From Pseudomonas sp. GM78 (GTDB lineage Bacteria > Pseudomonadota > Gammaproteobacteria > Pseudomonadales > Pseudomonadaceae), in assembly GCF_000282475.1 (NCBI RefSeq), contig NZ_AKJF01000198.1:1-64000 (forward strand): a stretch of 64,000 nucleotides of DNA, written 5' to 3'. Every line of letters begins with the position of its first letter. Position 1 is the first letter of the stretch. Made by a program: the position numbers and the translations under genes. The notes beneath the pieces were generated by a model. It saw only the letters and a program-made list of their open reading frames with translations, searched no databases and had not been told where the DNA came from. Shown one piece after another: positions 8,550-17,932 of the stretch.

Positions 8550-9698
8550 TTACGCCAGCAGTGGTGGAAGCTCTTTGTTGAGGGCCAGTTTTTCCATCAC
8601 GGCCGCGCCTGTCAGGGCATAACCGAGCAGTTTGCCGTTGTTATCGCGGCATAAAACCTTGATGTCAGCGCCCTGCCCTTCGACGGTCCAGATGCCCTCC
8701 GCGCCCCGTGGCGGCGGGGATACCACCAATGGACACACCGGGGTCTTGACGGTGATCGGCATCGGGCCATAGTTGACCACCGTCGGGTTGCCGGCGAGGG
8801 TCTGGGCCAGCGCTCTCGCACAGCTCATCAGGGGCATCACGTACAACAGGTTCAGCCCATCGACCTCGGCACAGTCGCCCAGGGCGTAGATGTTGGCGTG
8901 GGAAGTTTGCAGGTGACGATCGACCACTACGCCGCGATTGACCTGCAGGCCGGCAGCAGAGGCCTGGTCGATGCGCGGACGCAGGCCAATGGCCGACACC
9001 ACCACGTCGCACGGGATAATCTGGCCATCGGAAAGATGGGCTTCCAGGCCGCCAGCAACCCGCTGCAGGCGGTTGAGCACCGGCCCGAGGTGGAAGCGTG
9101 CACCCAGGCTTTCGAGCCCAGCCTGGACCGCTGCGGCCGCCGCCGGGTGCAACAGGGTCGGCATGACCTGCTCGCACGGTGCAACCAGTTGCACCTCGTA
9201 GCCGCCCAGGGTCAGGTCGTTGGCGAACTCGCAGCCGATCAGGCCGGCGCCCAGCAACAAGACCCGACGCTTGCCAGCCGCTGCCGCGCGAAAGCGCGCG
9301 TAGTCTTCCAGGTCGTTGATCGGGAACACGCAATCCGGCGCGTCGCCTTCGATGGGTACGCGTACGGTTTCGGCACCCCAGGCCAGGACCAGATCACGGT
9401 AGATCACCGCTTCCTCGCCGATCCACAAGCGCTTGTGGCCAGGGTCAATGCCGCTGATTCGGGTATGGGTACGCACTTCGGCCTTCAACTGCTCGGCCAT
9501 CGCGCCCGGTTCGGCCATGCTCAGGCCGTCGGCATCCTTGTTTTTACCGAACCCGGTGGAGAGCATCGGCTTGGAGTAGGAGCGCCCGTCATCGGCGGTA
9601 ATCAGCAGGAGCGGGGTTTCGCTGTCGAGTTTGCGAAACTCGCGAGCCACGTTGTAGCCAGCCAGCCCGGTACCAACGATTACGACAGGTGCGTTCAT
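8550..9698 (-). CDS. rubB: Rubredoxin-NAD(+) reductase
   Basis: 382-residue FAD-dependent pyridine-nucleotide oxidoreductase. The N-terminal FAD-binding motif [15 protein letters not shown] and a second dinucleotide fold ([15 protein letters not shown], about residue 150) for NAD are intact; the late [10 protein letters not shown] segment is the second FAD motif. Next to rubredoxin (18 bases away, same strand) it is the AlkT/RubB-type reductase passing electrons from NADH to rubredoxin. The terminal acceptor (alkane hydroxylase or peroxide/oxygen defence) is not in the window. Confidence 0.92.
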   Translation of the reverse strand: MNAPVVIVGTGLAGYNVAREFRKLDSETPLLLITADDGRSYSKPMLSTGFGKNKDADGLSMAEPGAMAEQLKAEVRTHTRISGIDPGHKRLWIGEEAVIYRDLVLAWGAETVRVPIEGDAPDCVFPINDLEDYARFRAAAAGKRRVLLLGAGLIGCEFANDLTLGGYEVQLVAPCEQVMPTLLHPAAAAAVQAGLESLGARFHLGPVLNRLQRVAGGLEAHLSDGQIIPCDVVVSAIGLRPRIDQASAAGLQVNRGVVVDRHLQTSHANIYALGDCAEVDGLNLLYVMPLMSCARALAQTLAGNPTVVNYGPMPITVKTPVCPLVVSPPPRGAEGIWTVEGQGADIKVLCRDNNGKLLGYALTGAAVMEKLALNKELPPLLA

Positions 9699-9716
9699 TC
9701 CTTACTCCTCAGTTAT

Positions 9717-9887
9717 TCAGGCGGCGATTTCGATCATTTCGAAATCCATTTTGCCCACACCGCAGTCCGGGCACAGCCAGTCTGCCGGGACGTCTTCCCA
9801 ACGGGTGCCGGGCGCGATGCCGTCATCGGGCCAACCGTCGGCTTCGTTATAGATCAGGCCGCAGACGATACATTGCCACTTTTTCAT
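9717..9887 (-). CDS. rubA: Rubredoxin
   Basis: 56-residue one-iron electron carrier. The two iron-binding pairs CIVCG (residues 6 and 9) and CPDCG (residues 39 and 42) are in place, with the family patterns [19 protein letters not shown] and [11 protein letters not shown]. It is immediately upstream of the reductase gene and divergent from ubiC. PAO1 has two tandem rubredoxins here; only one is present in this window. Confidence 0.95.
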   Translation of the reverse strand: MKKWQCIVCGLIYNEADGWPDDGIAPGTRWEDVPADWLCPDCGVGKMDFEMIEIAA

Positions 9888-10088
9888 TCAGGTATTTCCT
9901 CGAGATTCAGGCTATTGCCGGCGCGGACGGTCGATGGTTACTGCGTTGCCATCCAGCTCAAAGCGTTTTTTTACTGATCGGGCCCAACAGATGCAAGCCT
10001 GTTCGGCGCAATGGGCCGTCGGTTCAATCAAAATTCGTGGCGCACATGGTAAGCTCGCGACCTCCTTTGCTGCCAATAATGACTCATT

Positions 10089-10652
10089 GTGCAACACACA
10101 GAATCCCCCTGCCCGCCCCCGATCTGGCTCCTTGAAAGCCAACTGACGCCATTGCCCGACACGTCTATCCTCGATTGGTTGTTCGATCATGGCTCGCTGA
10201 CCAGACGCCTTATTCATCTAACGAATGATGCGTTCAGCGTCACGCCGTTGTTCGAAGGCTGGCAGACCCTGCGCACGGATGAATGCGCCGCGCTCGACCT
10301 GGCCGAAGGCAGTGAAGGCTGGGTGCGCGAGGTGTATTTGCGTGGTCACGGGCAAGCCCTGGTGTTTGCCCGCAGCGTCGCCGCACGCAGTGCATTGCAG
10401 GGCGACGGCTTGCACATGGATGAATTGGGCAGTCGTTCGCTGGGCGAGTTGCTGTTTTGCGATCACGCCTTCCAGCGCCGGGCCATCGAGGTTTGCCACT
10501 ACCCGCAGGCGTGGTTGCCAAGCGAAGTGCGGGCGTCTGGGCTGTGGGCGCGCCGCTCGCGCTTCGACCGTGGCGCCTTGAGCGTGCTGGTGGCCGAGAT
10601 CTTCCTGCCGACCCTGTGGAGCGCCGCCCGCGCCCATCCGGAGAATTGCTGA
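10089..10652 (+). CDS. ubiC: UbiC, chorismate lyase
   Basis: 187 residues. It converts chorismate to 4-hydroxybenzoate and pyruvate, the entry step of ubiquinone synthesis. Recognisable patterns are [32 protein letters not shown] and a C-terminal [10 protein letters not shown]. The start is a GTG at 10089. Its stop overlaps the ubiA start by one base (TGATG), so the two are translationally coupled and in pathway order. Confidence 0.93.
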   Translation: MQHTESPCPPPIWLLESQLTPLPDTSILDWLFDHGSLTRRLIHLTNDAFSVTPLFEGWQTLRTDECAALDLAEGSEGWVREVYLRGHGQALVFARSVAARSALQGDGLHMDELGSRSLGELLFCDHAFQRRAIEVCHYPQAWLPSEVRASGLWARRSRFDRGALSVLVAEIFLPTLWSAARAHPENC

Positions 10653-11542
10653 TGTACCAGAGCCTGCTCAAGTCCTTGAACCGCTTCAATCCCCGGGCCT
10701 GGGATTTCATTCAGCTGACGCGCATGGACAAGCCGATCGGCATCTACCTGCTGCTCTGGCCGACGCTCTGGGCGCTGTGGATTGCCGGCAAGGGCTCGCC
10801 ATCGCTGGCCAATATCGTGATTTTCGTCCTTGGCGTGGTGCTGACCCGCGCGGGCGGCTGCGTGATCAATGACTGGGCGGACCGCAAGGTCGACGGCCAT
10901 GTGAAACGCACCGAGCAGCGCCCACTGCCGAGCGGCAGGATCAGCTCCAAAGAAGCGCTGGTGTTCTTTGCATTGCTGATGGGCCTGAGTTTCCTGCTGG
11001 TGCTGTGCACCAATGCGGCAACAATCTGGCTGTCGTTTGGTGGCTTGGCCCTGGCCTTCACTTATCCGTTCATGAAGCGCTACACCTATTACCCGCAAGT
11101 GGTGCTGGGCGCGGCGTTTTCCTGGGGCATGCCGATGGCCTTCACCGCCGAGACTGGCGAACTGCCGGCGGCGGCGTGGCTGCTGTGGATCGCTAACCTG
11201 ATGTGGACGGTGGGCTACGACACTTATTACGCGATGACCGACCGCGACGACGATTTGAAGATCGGCGTGAAATCCACGGCGATCCTGTTTGGTGAGGCAG
11301 ACCGGGTGATTATCCTGACCCTGCAAGGGTTGGCATTAGGTTGTCTGCTGCTGGCCGGGTCGAAATTCGAGCTCGGCGGCTGGTTCCATCTGGGACTGAC
11401 GGTGTCGGCGGGCTGTTTTGCATGGGAGTTCTGGTACACCCGCAGCAAGGACCGGATGCGCTGTTTCAAGGCGTTCTTGCACAACCACTGGGCCGGAATG
11501 GCGATTTTTGTCGGGATTGTGCTGGATTACGGGTTGCGCTAA
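10652..11542 (+). CDS. ubiA: UbiA, 4-hydroxybenzoate octaprenyltransferase
   Basis: 296-residue integral membrane prenyltransferase that attaches the polyprenyl tail to 4-hydroxybenzoate. About eight hydrophobic segments are visible. The two aspartate-rich motifs binding Mg-prenyl diphosphate are present: [10 protein letters not shown] and [14 protein letters not shown] longer upstream frame (from 10457) runs through ubiC in another phase and was rejected. A terminator lies 10 bases after the stop. Confidence 0.96.
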   Translation: MYQSLLKSLNRFNPRAWDFIQLTRMDKPIGIYLLLWPTLWALWIAGKGSPSLANIVIFVLGVVLTRAGGCVINDWADRKVDGHVKRTEQRPLPSGRISSKEALVFFALLMGLSFLLVLCTNAATIWLSFGGLALAFTYPFMKRYTYYPQVVLGAAFSWGMPMAFTAETGELPAAAWLLWIANLMWTVGYDTYYAMTDRDDDLKIGVKSTAILFGEADRVIILTLQGLALGCLLLAGSKFELGGWFHLGLTVSAGCFAWEFWYTRSKDRMRCFKAFLHNHWAGMAIFVGIVLDYGLR

Positions 11543-11551
11543 AACGACGAC

Positions 11552-11570
11552 TGCCCCGCAAAGCGGGGCA
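11552..11570 (+). terminator. Short hairpin terminator after ubiA
   Basis: Eight-bp GC-rich stem TGCCCCGC / GCGGGGCA with an AAA loop, 10 bases after the ubiA stop. The following bases (ATCAAA) lack a good T-run, so it is a weak plus-strand terminator; the convergent gene ends 20 bases later. Confidence 0.6.
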
Positions 11571-11590
11571 ATCAAACCGGGCCGAATCCG

Positions 11591-11977
11591 TTACTTCTGC
11601 GATTCGTGAACGACGTGCCAGACGTCCTTCATTTTGTCGCCCTTCATTTCTCCAGGCTTTTCATCTTTTACAAACGTATAAAGCGGCTTGCCGTCGTAAG
11701 CGTATTGACTGGTACCGTCATCGCGCTTGATCACGCTCCACTTGCCTGTAGCCGCGGCACCCGCCGGCGCCATCATCGGTGGCCAGTTCTTGGCGCACTC
11801 GTCATTACACATCGACTTGCCGCCTGAGTCCTTGTCGAATGTGTACAGGGTCATTCCCTTATGGTCGACCATCATGCCGTCCTTCATCATCGCGGGGTCG
11901 GCGGCGAAGGCCATGGTCGGCAGCGTTAGCGCAGCAGTTACCAGCAAAGCCTTCCAGGATTGAGCAATGTGTTTCAT
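11591..11977 (-). CDS. COG4315-type secreted repeat protein
   Basis: 128 residues with a clear signal peptide (cleavage after about residue 25, MAFA-AD). The mature part has two copies of a lipoprotein-type repeat containing GMTLYTFDKD and GKPLYTFVKDEKPG, with a CNDECAKNWPP segment that may form a disulfide. Function of this family is unknown; exported location is inferred from the signal. It is divergent from phoB and shares its upstream region, but the Pho box is oriented toward phoB. Confidence 0.75.
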   Translation of the reverse strand: MKHIAQSWKALLVTAALTLPTMAFAADPAMMKDGMMVDHKGMTLYTFDKDSGGKSMCNDECAKNWPPMMAPAGAAATGKWSVIKRDDGTSQYAYDGKPLYTFVKDEKPGEMKGDKMKDVWHVVHESQK

Positions 11978-12058
11978 GGAAACCTTCCGTTTGTGGTTGT
12001 CAGGATTCGGAGTTAGAGCTTAGTCCAGGTTCATGACAATCGCCGGGCGACTAAAATA

Positions 12059-12076
12059 CTGTCACACGACTGCAAT
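12059..12076 (+). promoter_or_regulatory. Pho box upstream of phoB
   Basis: Two 7-base half-sites, CTGTCAC and CTGCAAT, are separated by the 4 bases ACGA, the spacing of PhoB binding sites (consensus CTGTCAT repeated). A TATCTA-like -10 element lies 8 bases downstream at 12085-12090. This predicts PhoB autoactivation when phosphate is short. Confidence 0.75.
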
Positions 12077-12129
12077 AATTCCGTTATCTAATGCGGCGCA
12101 AGACAGTTAAATGACAAGAGGATTAAGGC

Positions 12130-12819
12130 ATGGTTGGCAGGAGCATTCTGATCGTCGACGACGAAGCGCCCATTCGCGAAATGATCGCCGTTGCGTTGGA
12201 AATGGCCGGCTATGACTGCCTGGAGGCGGAGAACTCCCAGCAGGCCCACGCCATTATCGTCGACCGCAAACCGGACCTGATCCTGCTCGACTGGATGCTG
12301 CCCGGCACGTCCGGCATCGAACTGGCCCGCCGCCTCAAGCGCGACGAGCTGACCGGGGATATCCCGATCATCATGCTCACCGCCAAGGGCGAAGAGGACA
12401 ACAAGATCCAGGGCCTGGAAGTTGGCGCCGATGACTACATCACCAAGCCCTTTTCCCCGCGCGAGCTGGTTGCACGCCTCAAGGCCGTGCTGCGCCGTGC
12501 CGGCCCTTCCGATGGCGAAGCGCCGATCGAAGTTGGCGGCCTGCTGCTGGACCCGATTGGCCACCGTGTGACCATCGACGGCAAACCGGCAGAAATGGGA
12601 CCGACTGAGTACCGTCTGCTGCAGTTCTTCATGACCCACCAGGAGCGCGCCTACACCCGTGGCCAGTTGCTGGATCAGGTCTGGGGCGGCAATGTGTATG
12701 TCGAGGAACGCACCGTGGACGTGCACATCCGGCGCCTGCGCAAAGCCCTCGGCGATGCCTACGAAAACCTGGTACAAACCGTGCGCGGCACCGGTTACCG
12801 CTTTTCCACAAAAGCCTGA
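12130..12819 (+). CDS. phoB: PhoB, phosphate-regulon response regulator
   Basis: 229-residue OmpR-class regulator. The receiver domain (about 1-120) has the acidic pair D10/D11, the phospho-acceptor D54 in LLDWMLPG, and K in [10 protein letters not shown]. The C-terminal winged helix (about 130-228) contains [20 protein letters not shown]. It activates pst, phoBR and other phosphate-starvation genes. It is followed by phoR 45 bases later and preceded by a Pho box. Confidence 0.97.
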   Translation: MVGRSILIVDDEAPIREMIAVALEMAGYDCLEAENSQQAHAIIVDRKPDLILLDWMLPGTSGIELARRLKRDELTGDIPIIMLTAKGEEDNKIQGLEVGADDYITKPFSPRELVARLKAVLRRAGPSDGEAPIEVGGLLLDPIGHRVTIDGKPAEMGPTEYRLLQFFMTHQERAYTRGQLLDQVWGGNVYVEERTVDVHIRRLRKALGDAYENLVQTVRGTGYRFSTKA

Positions 12820-12864
12820 CCCGGATTTCCCCCGTTTTAGAAGTAGACAAGGACGCGCTTTCAA

Positions 12865-14187
12865 GTGAACCAAAACTGGCATGGCACCCTGATTCGCCAC
12901 ATGCTGCTGCTGGTCACCGCCTGCCTGGTGATCGGCCTGATTACCGGCTACTACGGCTGGAGCCTCGCCGCGGGACTCGGCGTTTACCTGGTCTGGACCC
13001 TCAAGCAACTGCTGCGCCTGCACGAATGGCTGCGTCTGCACAAACCCGATGAGGCGCCACCTGATGGCTATGGCCTGTGGGGCGAAGTGTTCGACAACAT
13101 CTACCATCTGCAACGTCGCGACCAACGCGTTCGCGGGCGCCTGCAAGCGGTCATCGACCGGGTTCAGGAATCCACCGCAGCCTTGAAGGACGCAGTGGTC
13201 ATGCTCGACAGCGACGGCAACCTGGAATGGTGGAACCGCGCCGCCGAAACCCTGCTGGGCCTCAAGACGCCGCAGGACAGCGGCCAGCCGGTGACCAACC
13301 TGGTTCGCCATCCGCGCTTCAAGGAATATTTCGAACAGGACAGCTACGCCGAACCGCTGGAAATCCCTTCGCCGACCAACGACCGGATGCGCATCCAGTT
13401 GTACATCACCCGCTACGGCAACAATGAGCACCTGATGCTGGTGCGCGACGTGACGCGTATCCATCAGCTGGAGCAGATGCGCAAAGACTTTATCGCCAAC
13501 GTCTCCCACGAGCTGCGCACGCCGCTGACGGTGATCTGTGGCTATCTGGAAACCCTGCTCGATAACGTCGAGGAAGTGAACCCGCGCTGGACCCGTGCCT
13601 TGCAGCAAATGCAGCAGCAAGGCGGGCGCATGCAGACCCTGCTCAATGACCTGCTGTTGCTGGCCAAGCTGGAAGCCACCGATTACCCGTCGGACAACCA
13701 ACCGGTGGCCATCGACGGCTTGCTGCAATCGATCAAGGGTGACGCTCAACAGCTGTCCGGCCAGAAAAACCAGAAAATCTCCCTCGAAGCCGACCCGACG
13801 ATCCTGCTCAAGGGCAGTGAAGCGGAATTGCGCAGCGCGTTTTCCAACCTGGTGTTCAACGCAGTGAAATACACCCAGGCCGAAGGCAACATCCGCATCC
13901 GCTGGTGGGGCGACGAGCAAGGCGCGCATCTGAGCGTGCAGGACTCCGGAATCGGCATCGACAGCAAACACCTGCCGCGCCTGACCGAACGCTTCTACCG
14001 CGTCGACTCCAGCCGCAACTCCAACACCGGCGGCACCGGGCTGGGCCTGGCGATCGTCAAACACGTGCTATTGCGTCACCGCGCGCGGATGGAAATCAGC
14101 AGCGTGCCAGGGCACGGCAGCACGTTTACCTGCCATTTCGCCCCGGCCCAGGTCAGCAAATCCCGGGTGATCAGCACCGCCGACTGA
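12865..14187 (+). CDS. phoR: PhoR, phosphate-regulon sensor histidine kinase
   Basis: 440 residues from a GTG start. Two close N-terminal membrane segments (about 10-50) with almost no periplasmic loop are typical of PhoR, which reads the state of the Pst/PhoU complex rather than binding phosphate itself. A PAS domain (about 95-200) is followed by the H box FIANVSHELRTPL (phosphorylated His215) and an ATP-binding domain with N, G1 (DSGIGID) and G2 (GGTGLGLAIVKH) boxes. It pairs with PhoB. Confidence 0.96.
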   Translation: MNQNWHGTLIRHMLLLVTACLVIGLITGYYGWSLAAGLGVYLVWTLKQLLRLHEWLRLHKPDEAPPDGYGLWGEVFDNIYHLQRRDQRVRGRLQAVIDRVQESTAALKDAVVMLDSDGNLEWWNRAAETLLGLKTPQDSGQPVTNLVRHPRFKEYFEQDSYAEPLEIPSPTNDRMRIQLYITRYGNNEHLMLVRDVTRIHQLEQMRKDFIANVSHELRTPLTVICGYLETLLDNVEEVNPRWTRALQQMQQQGGRMQTLLNDLLLLAKLEATDYPSDNQPVAIDGLLQSIKGDAQQLSGQKNQKISLEADPTILLKGSEAELRSAFSNLVFNAVKYTQAEGNIRIRWWGDEQGAHLSVQDSGIGIDSKHLPRLTERFYRVDSSRNSNTGGTGLGLAIVKHVLLRHRARMEISSVPGHGSTFTCHFAPAQVSKSRVISTAD

Positions 14188-14310
14188 TACCGGCCAGCAC
14201 GCGCCACTAGGCAATCGCCCGGTCAGCCGCTACATTGGCTGACTTGTGCCTGCCTTTCAGGTGCACTTTTTTCTTTCCTTTCGAATACACGGAACCCGCA
14301 AAACTCCATC

Positions 14311-15651
14311 ATGGACCCTTCCCCTGGCTTGACCCTCGCAACAATATTCGCCGACTTCGGCATGATCCTTTTTGCTCTGATCCTGGTATTGCTCAACGGC
14401 TTTTTCGTTGCGGCAGAATTCGCCATGGTCAAATTGCGCTCGACCCGGGTCGAAGCCATCGCTGAGCAGCACGGCTGGCGCGGGCACATCCTGCGCACCG
14501 TGCACAGTCAGCTCGATGCTTACCTGTCGGCGTGCCAATTGGGTATCACCCTCGCCTCTCTGGGCCTTGGCTGGGTCGGTGAGCCGGCATTCGCGCACCT
14601 TCTGGCACCTGTGCTGAGTGCCGTGGGCGTCGATTCGGCCGAAGTGGTCAAGGCCGTGTCGTTCTTCACCGCGTTCTTCATCATTTCGTACCTGCATATC
14701 GTGGTCGGCGAGCTCGCCCCGAAATCCTGGGCCATCCGCAAACCCGAATTGCTGTCGCTGTGGACCGCCGTGCCGCTGTACCTGTTCTACTGGGCCATGT
14801 ACCCGGCCATTTATCTGCTCAACGCCAGCGCCAACCAGATCCTGCGCATCGCAGGGCAAGGCGAACCCGGCCCGCATCACGAGCACCATTACAGCCGCGA
14901 AGAACTGAAACTGATCCTGCACTCGAGCCGTGGCCAGGATCCGAGCGACCAGGGCATGCGCGTTCTGGCCTCGGCTGTGGAAATGGGCGAGTTGGAAGTG
15001 GTCGACTGGGCCAACTCCCGTGAAGACCTGGTGACCCTGGAATTCAACGCCCCCCTCAAGGAAATCCTGGCGATGTTCCGTCGCCACAAGTTCAGCCGTT
15101 ACCCGGTGTACGACAGCGAGCGCCAGGAGTTCGTCGGCCTGCTGCACATCAAGGACTTGCTGCTTGAGCTGGCGGCCCTGGACCACATTCCCGAGTCGTT
15201 CAACCTGGCCGAACTGACCCGCCCGCTGGAGCGCGTGTCGCGGCACATGCCGTTGTCGCAGTTGCTGGAGCAGTTCCGCAAGGGCGGCTCGCACTTCGCC
15301 GTGGTCGAGGAGGCCGACGGCAACATCATCGGCTACCTGACCATGGAAGACGTGCTGGAAGTGCTCGTGGGCGATATCCAGGACGAACACCGCAAGGCCG
15401 AGCGCGGCATCCTCGCCTATCAGCCAGGCAAGCTGCTGGTACGGGGTGATACGCCACTGTTCAAGGTCGAGCGCCTGCTGGGCATCGACCTGGACCACGT
15501 TGAAGCCGAAACCCTCGCAGGCCTGGTCTACGAAAGCCTCAAGCGCGTTCCTGAAGAGGAAGAAGTGCTGGAAGTCGAAGGCCTGCGCATCATCATCAAG
15601 AAGATGAAAGGGCCAAAGATTGTGTTGGCCAAGGTGTTGATGCTCGATTGA
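14311..15651 (+). CDS. CNNM/HlyC-family membrane protein (DUF21, CBS pair, CorC_HlyC)
   Basis: 446 residues. The N-terminal DUF21 membrane domain (about 1-190, FFVAAEFAMVKLRSTR near the start) is followed by two CBS domains (about 215-340) and a C-terminal CorC/HlyC domain (about 355-440). Such proteins are often labelled hemolysins, but family members are linked to magnesium/cobalt handling; the ion here is not known. It stands 123 bases after phoR, with a GTCAGCC/GGCTGAC hairpin (14222-14243) in the gap, so it may be a separate unit. Confidence 0.85.
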   Translation: MDPSPGLTLATIFADFGMILFALILVLLNGFFVAAEFAMVKLRSTRVEAIAEQHGWRGHILRTVHSQLDAYLSACQLGITLASLGLGWVGEPAFAHLLAPVLSAVGVDSAEVVKAVSFFTAFFIISYLHIVVGELAPKSWAIRKPELLSLWTAVPLYLFYWAMYPAIYLLNASANQILRIAGQGEPGPHHEHHYSREELKLILHSSRGQDPSDQGMRVLASAVEMGELEVVDWANSREDLVTLEFNAPLKEILAMFRRHKFSRYPVYDSERQEFVGLLHIKDLLLELAALDHIPESFNLAELTRPLERVSRHMPLSQLLEQFRKGGSHFAVVEEADGNIIGYLTMEDVLEVLVGDIQDEHRKAERGILAYQPGKLLVRGDTPLFKVERLLGIDLDHVEAETLAGLVYESLKRVPEEEEVLEVEGLRIIIKKMKGPKIVLAKVLMLD

Positions 15652-15681
15652 TGCACTGATCCAGACCCGAGTCGATCCCTT

Positions 15682-15760
15682 CGCGAGCAGGCTCGCTCCC
15701 ACAAGGTTCACACGGTACCTGTGGGAGCGGCGGTGCGGCGATCCGACTTGCCCGCGATGG
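15682..15760. repeat. REP pair (imperfect REPIN)
   Basis: CGCGAGCAGGCTCGCTCCCACA is followed, after about 16 bases, by TGTGGGAGCGGCGGTGCGGCG in inverted orientation. The second half belongs to a different REP subfamily, so the pair is asymmetric. It lies between convergent genes. Confidence 0.8.
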
Positions 15761-15779
15761 CGTCAGAACAGGCAACACA

Positions 15780-16676
15780 TTATTGTTTGCCCAACGCAAA
15801 GTTGGGCAACGCATTGACCGGCTGATTGAACTGGTACGGAATCGATACCAGTCCCATCCCGGTATTGCGCTGCACCACGAAGTGCAGGTGTGGCCCGCTG
15901 CTGTTGCCGGTATTGCCCGACAGCGCCAACGGGCTACCCACTGCCACCCGCTGCCCCTCCCGAACGCTGACCGAACCCTGTTTCAGGTGCAGGTACACGC
16001 CCATGGTCCCGTCATCGTGCAGCACCCGCACAAAATTGCCCGACGCGTCGGTGCCGCGCCCGCTCTGACTGTTTTCGGTTTTGATCACAGTCCCGCCTCG
16101 CGCGGCAATGATCGGCGTGCCTTCGGGCATGGCGATGTCGATGGCGTAACGGTTCTTCGGGCCGAAGTGGCTGTATTGGCCATTGGCGCCCTGACTGACC
16201 CGGAACGGCCCGCCCCGCCAGGGCAACGGGTAGCGATAGGCCATGGAGGCGCCTGCAGGGTCGCCCAGGGAATATTCAAACCTGGGGATGTAGGCAATCG
16301 GGCTCCCAGCCCGGGTCGCCGTGAGCTGCGCCAGGCGAATGCTGCTGCGCAACGGCATCACCCGGCGAATCGGTCGACTCGGCGCACCACTGACGTTCTT
16401 CAACCCGGCGAAACTCAACTCGATCTCTACCGGCGCATACAGGTCATTGCGCACGTACACGCTGTCCACCCCGTCCTTCTTCGTGATGACGAGGTACACC
16501 TGCCGCTCAAGGCGCTCGTCCATGCGATCCTGGAAAGTGAACACCTTGGAGCCTGTCGTGGGGCGGTCACTGTAGGAGACCACGCCATTGACGTCGGTGG
16601 ACTTGTAGATGGTCATGGCCATGGCCGCGGTCGAGGCCATGAACAGACCACAGAAAAACAGCAGGCGCGCGAGCAT
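15780..16676 (-). CDS. M23-family peptidoglycan endopeptidase-like protein
   Basis: 298 residues with a signal peptide (about 1-20) and an N-terminal DUF4124-like segment (MTIKYSTDVNG type: TIYKSTDVNGVVSYSDRPT). The C-terminal LytM/M23 domain (about 165-285) keeps its zinc ligands: HFGPKNRYAIDIAMP (H and D) and GPHLHFVV (HxH). It is therefore expected to be an active periplasmic murein hydrolase. It is transcribed alone, with REPs on both sides. Confidence 0.85.
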   Translation of the reverse strand: MLARLLFFCGLFMASTAAMAMTIYKSTDVNGVVSYSDRPTTGSKVFTFQDRMDERLERQVYLVITKKDGVDSVYVRNDLYAPVEIELSFAGLKNVSGAPSRPIRRVMPLRSSIRLAQLTATRAGSPIAYIPRFEYSLGDPAGASMAYRYPLPWRGGPFRVSQGANGQYSHFGPKNRYAIDIAMPEGTPIIAARGGTVIKTENSQSGRGTDASGNFVRVLHDDGTMGVYLHLKQGSVSVREGQRVAVGSPLALSGNTGNSSGPHLHFVVQRNTGMGLVSIPYQFNQPVNALPNFALGKQ

Positions 16677-16781
16677 GGGCGGGATTCTGTCGAGTCAGGT
16701 TTGGGATTGAGCCTAGCAGCTGCAATGGACCCGGGTAGTCGGCAGATGTTCAGACAGATGTGCGGTGATTTCGAAGGCCCC

Positions 16782-16850
16782 ATCGCGAGCAGGCTCGCTC
16801 CCACAGGGTCAGTGCAAATCCTGTGGGAGCGAGCCTGCTCGCGAAGGCGG
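16782..16850. repeat. REPIN (inverted REP pair)
   Basis: Two GAGCAGGCTCGCTCCCACAGG-type REPs in inverted orientation, separated by a 12-base spacer, form a long potential hairpin between two leftward genes. Confidence 0.88.
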
Positions 16851-16870
16851 CCTGGCAGGCAAACCCGGAT

Positions 16871-17764
16871 TTACGCGCCTGGAATGAAATGCTTCTGCGC
16901 GGTACCCCGGGCAATCAGACGGGAGAGGTAGTCCAGTTTCTGCGCGTCCTGATCGACGAAGCGGAAGGTCAGCTGCAACCAGTCACTGTCGGGCTTGGGC
17001 TCATGAGCCACCACAGCGTGCAGATAGCCATTGAGGCGGGCCACTTCGGCACGCTCGCCCTGCTCCAGATCCAGCACGGCACTGTCGAGCACCTGCGGCA
17101 AGCTTTCGGTACGCTTGACCACCAGCAGCGCTTCCTTGAGGCTCAACGCCTTGATCACGCACTGCTGGATGCCATTGGGCAACCGCAGTTGACCCTGGCC
17201 ACGCCCACCGCCGGCAGCCGCCACCGGGGCTTTCACCGGCGAGTTGTTGAGCAAGCCCGGGGACGGTGCAGCGGCCGCTGGAGCGCTCACGGCAGGCTTG
17301 TTGCCGGTCAAGGCGTTCAGGGTGTCGTTGCCGAATGCCGAAACCGTCTTGGTCGCCGCCACGCTCATCAGGCTGTCGAGTTTGCCGACTTTGTGCAGCG
17401 CATGCTTGACCTTGGTGATCAGTTGCTCGTTGGTGAACGGTTTGCTGACGTAGCCGGAAACGCCGGCCTGGATCGCCTGGACGACGTTCTCCTTGTCACC
17501 GCGGCTGGTCACCATCACGAACGGCATGCCTTTGAGACTGTCTTGCTCGCGGCACCAGGTCAGCAGCTCCAGACCGGACATTTCCGGCATTTCCCAGTCG
17601 CACAGCACCAGGTCGAAGGCCTCCCTTGCCAGCAGCGACTGAGCCTTGCGGCCGTTGACCGCGTCTTCGATGCGCATGCCCGGGAAATAGTCGCGCAGGC
17701 ATTTCTTCACCAAGTCACGAATGAACGAGGCATCGTCCACGACCAACACACTGACCTTACTCAT
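16871..17764 (-). CDS. Response regulator with C-terminal PilZ-like domain
   Basis: 297 residues. The receiver domain (about 1-120) has D10/D11, phospho-acceptor D56 in LVLCDWEMP and K in YVSKPFTNEQ. A Pro/Ala-rich linker (about 150-190) leads to a C-terminal domain (about 195-295) that may be a divergent PilZ fold. No DNA-binding domain is seen, so output is probably by protein contact. Its position between the M23 gene and phoU matches PAO1 PA5364. No partner kinase is adjacent. Confidence 0.8.
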   Translation of the reverse strand: MSKVSVLVVDDASFIRDLVKKCLRDYFPGMRIEDAVNGRKAQSLLAREAFDLVLCDWEMPEMSGLELLTWCREQDSLKGMPFVMVTSRGDKENVVQAIQAGVSGYVSKPFTNEQLITKVKHALHKVGKLDSLMSVAATKTVSAFGNDTLNALTGNKPAVSAPAAAAPSPGLLNNSPVKAPVAAAGGGRGQGQLRLPNGIQQCVIKALSLKEALLVVKRTESLPQVLDSAVLDLEQGERAEVARLNGYLHAVVAHEPKPDSDWLQLTFRFVDQDAQKLDYLSRLIARGTAQKHFIPGA

Positions 17765-17894
17765 CCATAACCCCTTTAAAAAATCCCGGCAAGCCTACCG
17801 TCTTGCTGATGGCACATTGCCAAAAATCTTCAGTCACGCCGGGACTTTTCGATCGCGGGTGCTGCTTTTCGAATGCGTGGACCGCAAACGAAAA

Positions 17895-17916
17895 CGCCCG
17901 GCCAATGGGCCGGGCG
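17895..17916 (-). terminator. Terminator after phoU
   Basis: Nine-bp GC stem (17895-17903 with 17908-17916), 4-base loop. Read on the minus strand it is followed by TTTTCG, and it begins 17 bases after the phoU stop, so it ends the pst-phoU transcript. Confidence 0.85.
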
Positions 17917-17932
17917 CTTTGATTGGGCAATC

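Noticed and set aside
12088-14064. A 658-codon minus-strand frame opposite phoB-phoR
   Set aside because: Antisense artefact; phoB and phoR have complete catalytic motifs on the other strand.
16782-16850. Repeated palindromes considered as a CRISPR array
   Set aside because: Units are paired inverted REPs scattered between genes, not evenly spaced direct repeats with unique spacers, and no cas genes are present.
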